Assembly: GCF_022829605.1 (NCBI RefSeq)
Contig: NZ_JAKSYD010000016.1
Coordinates: 33,337 to 97,336 of the forward strand
DNA length: 64,000 nt
Direction: 5' to 3'
Origin: Methylobacterium sp. E-065
GTDB taxonomy: Bacteria > Pseudomonadota > Alphaproteobacteria > Rhizobiales > Beijerinckiaceae
Positions 63,793 through 64,000 of this stretch are shown in pieces (position 1 is the first letter of the stretch; each line of letters begins with the position of its first letter). The notes beneath the pieces were generated by a model. It was not told where the DNA came from and did no database searches. It saw nothing but the letters and a program-made list of their open reading frames with translations. The translations under genes were made by a program, and so were the position numbers.

Positions 63793-64000
63793 TCAGGTTT
63801 CGCCGCGCATGGGCCGCATGAGGGCGCCGAGGAGGAAGCCGAGCTGCCCGCAGATCATCAGGGCGAGGCCGCGCCGCATGCTCCCGCCGGTGCTGAGGTG
63901 GTGGACGTACACCCCGTAGGCCAGCTCGCCCGCCACAACCGGCAGGAACGCCAGCAGCCACCAAACCGAGCCGAACCGGCCCAGACCCAGCCCGAGCAGC
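63793..64000 (-). CDS. Membrane protein, 5' partial (cut by window end)
   Basis: The last ~68 residues of an integral membrane protein: LGRFGSVWWLLAFLPVVAGELAYGVYVHHLS, then RRGLALMICGQLGFLLGALMRP. Two helices visible. Ends MRPMRGET. The N-terminus lies beyond base 64000. Not recognised. Confidence 0.65.
   Translation of the reverse strand, partial: LLGLGLGRFGSVWWLLAFLPVVAGELAYGVYVHHLSTGGSMRRGLALMICGQLGFLLGALMRPMRGET

Noticed and set aside
1..64000. CRISPR arrays, IS elements, toxin-antitoxin pairs
   Set aside because: No regularly spaced repeats, transposase motifs or typical small TA gene pairs were found on either strand.

Overview
This is a gene-dense, high-GC stretch of an alphaproteobacterial chromosome. 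The inference is a Rhizobiales member, most likely Methylobacterium or a close relative. The grounds are the RcdA/DUF1465 protein, the ccmC-ccmD-ccmG order, a GTTC-N7-GTTC type LexA box, an E. coli-type dihydroorotase beside pyrE, and the general GC-rich coding style. No rRNA operon, CRISPR array, transposase or integrase was seen. The genes at both window edges are cut.

Layout. 1-3513: a probable copper-handling operon (YcnI/PCu(A)C fusion, DUF2946 protein, TonB-dependent receptor) closed by a hairpin. 3795-12302: household genes (RcdA-like, orphan MetQ, ribosomal protein L31, an MsbA-like ABC exporter, a MotA/OmpA-like pair, a YmdB-type phosphoesterase, 5-formyl-THF cyclo-ligase) with a candidate 6S RNA just upstream of the cyclo-ligase. 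13002-18188: polysaccharide assembly (beta-propeller protein, Wzc-like chain-length protein with a degenerate kinase half, VpsF/Wzy-like polymerase). 18336-20540: YciB and cytochrome c maturation genes ccmG, ccmD (47 codons) and ccmC. 20847-21940: a LexA-type box in front of an ERF/Rad52-like hypothetical gene and a second small gene. 21950-30590: methyltransferase, DUF2007, polyprenyl diphosphate synthase, a divergent MarR/ClC pair with a clear palindromic operator, ispE, moeA and a class V aminotransferase.

30599-36725: a second polysaccharide locus built around a divergent promoter. The minus arm holds a glycosyltransferase, a sterol-desaturase-family protein and a CelD-like acetyltransferase; the plus arm holds a DUF1972 glycosyltransferase and a Tat-exported GH5 glycosidase. 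37039-40438: pyrC, pyrE, aroQ and a BKACE enzyme. 40469-42515: a visibly decayed stretch with a frameshifted secreted protein, tRNA-Gly(TCC), a frameshifted HWE histidine kinase, a remnant of an efflux outer-membrane factor, and a copy of a dispersed repeat. 43827-46691: dsdA, a YdfG-like dehydrogenase and two divergent tautomerase genes whose start codons overlap. 47029-48677: Pit phosphate transporter and its DUF47 partner.

49718-63634: CHASE3 cyclase, CsbD, thiamine-binding protein, YdeP-type molybdoenzyme (which would use the moeA product), pentapeptide-repeat membrane protein, OhrR, selA, manC (GDP-mannose for polysaccharide), fasciclin protein, anti-sigma/ECF sigma pair, SDR and alpha/beta hydrolase. 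The most interesting signals are the SOS-box-linked ERF-like gene, the fasciclin-RskA-SigK module outside Actinobacteria, the MarR/ClC operator that also corrects the ClC start, and the decayed 40-42 kb stretch.
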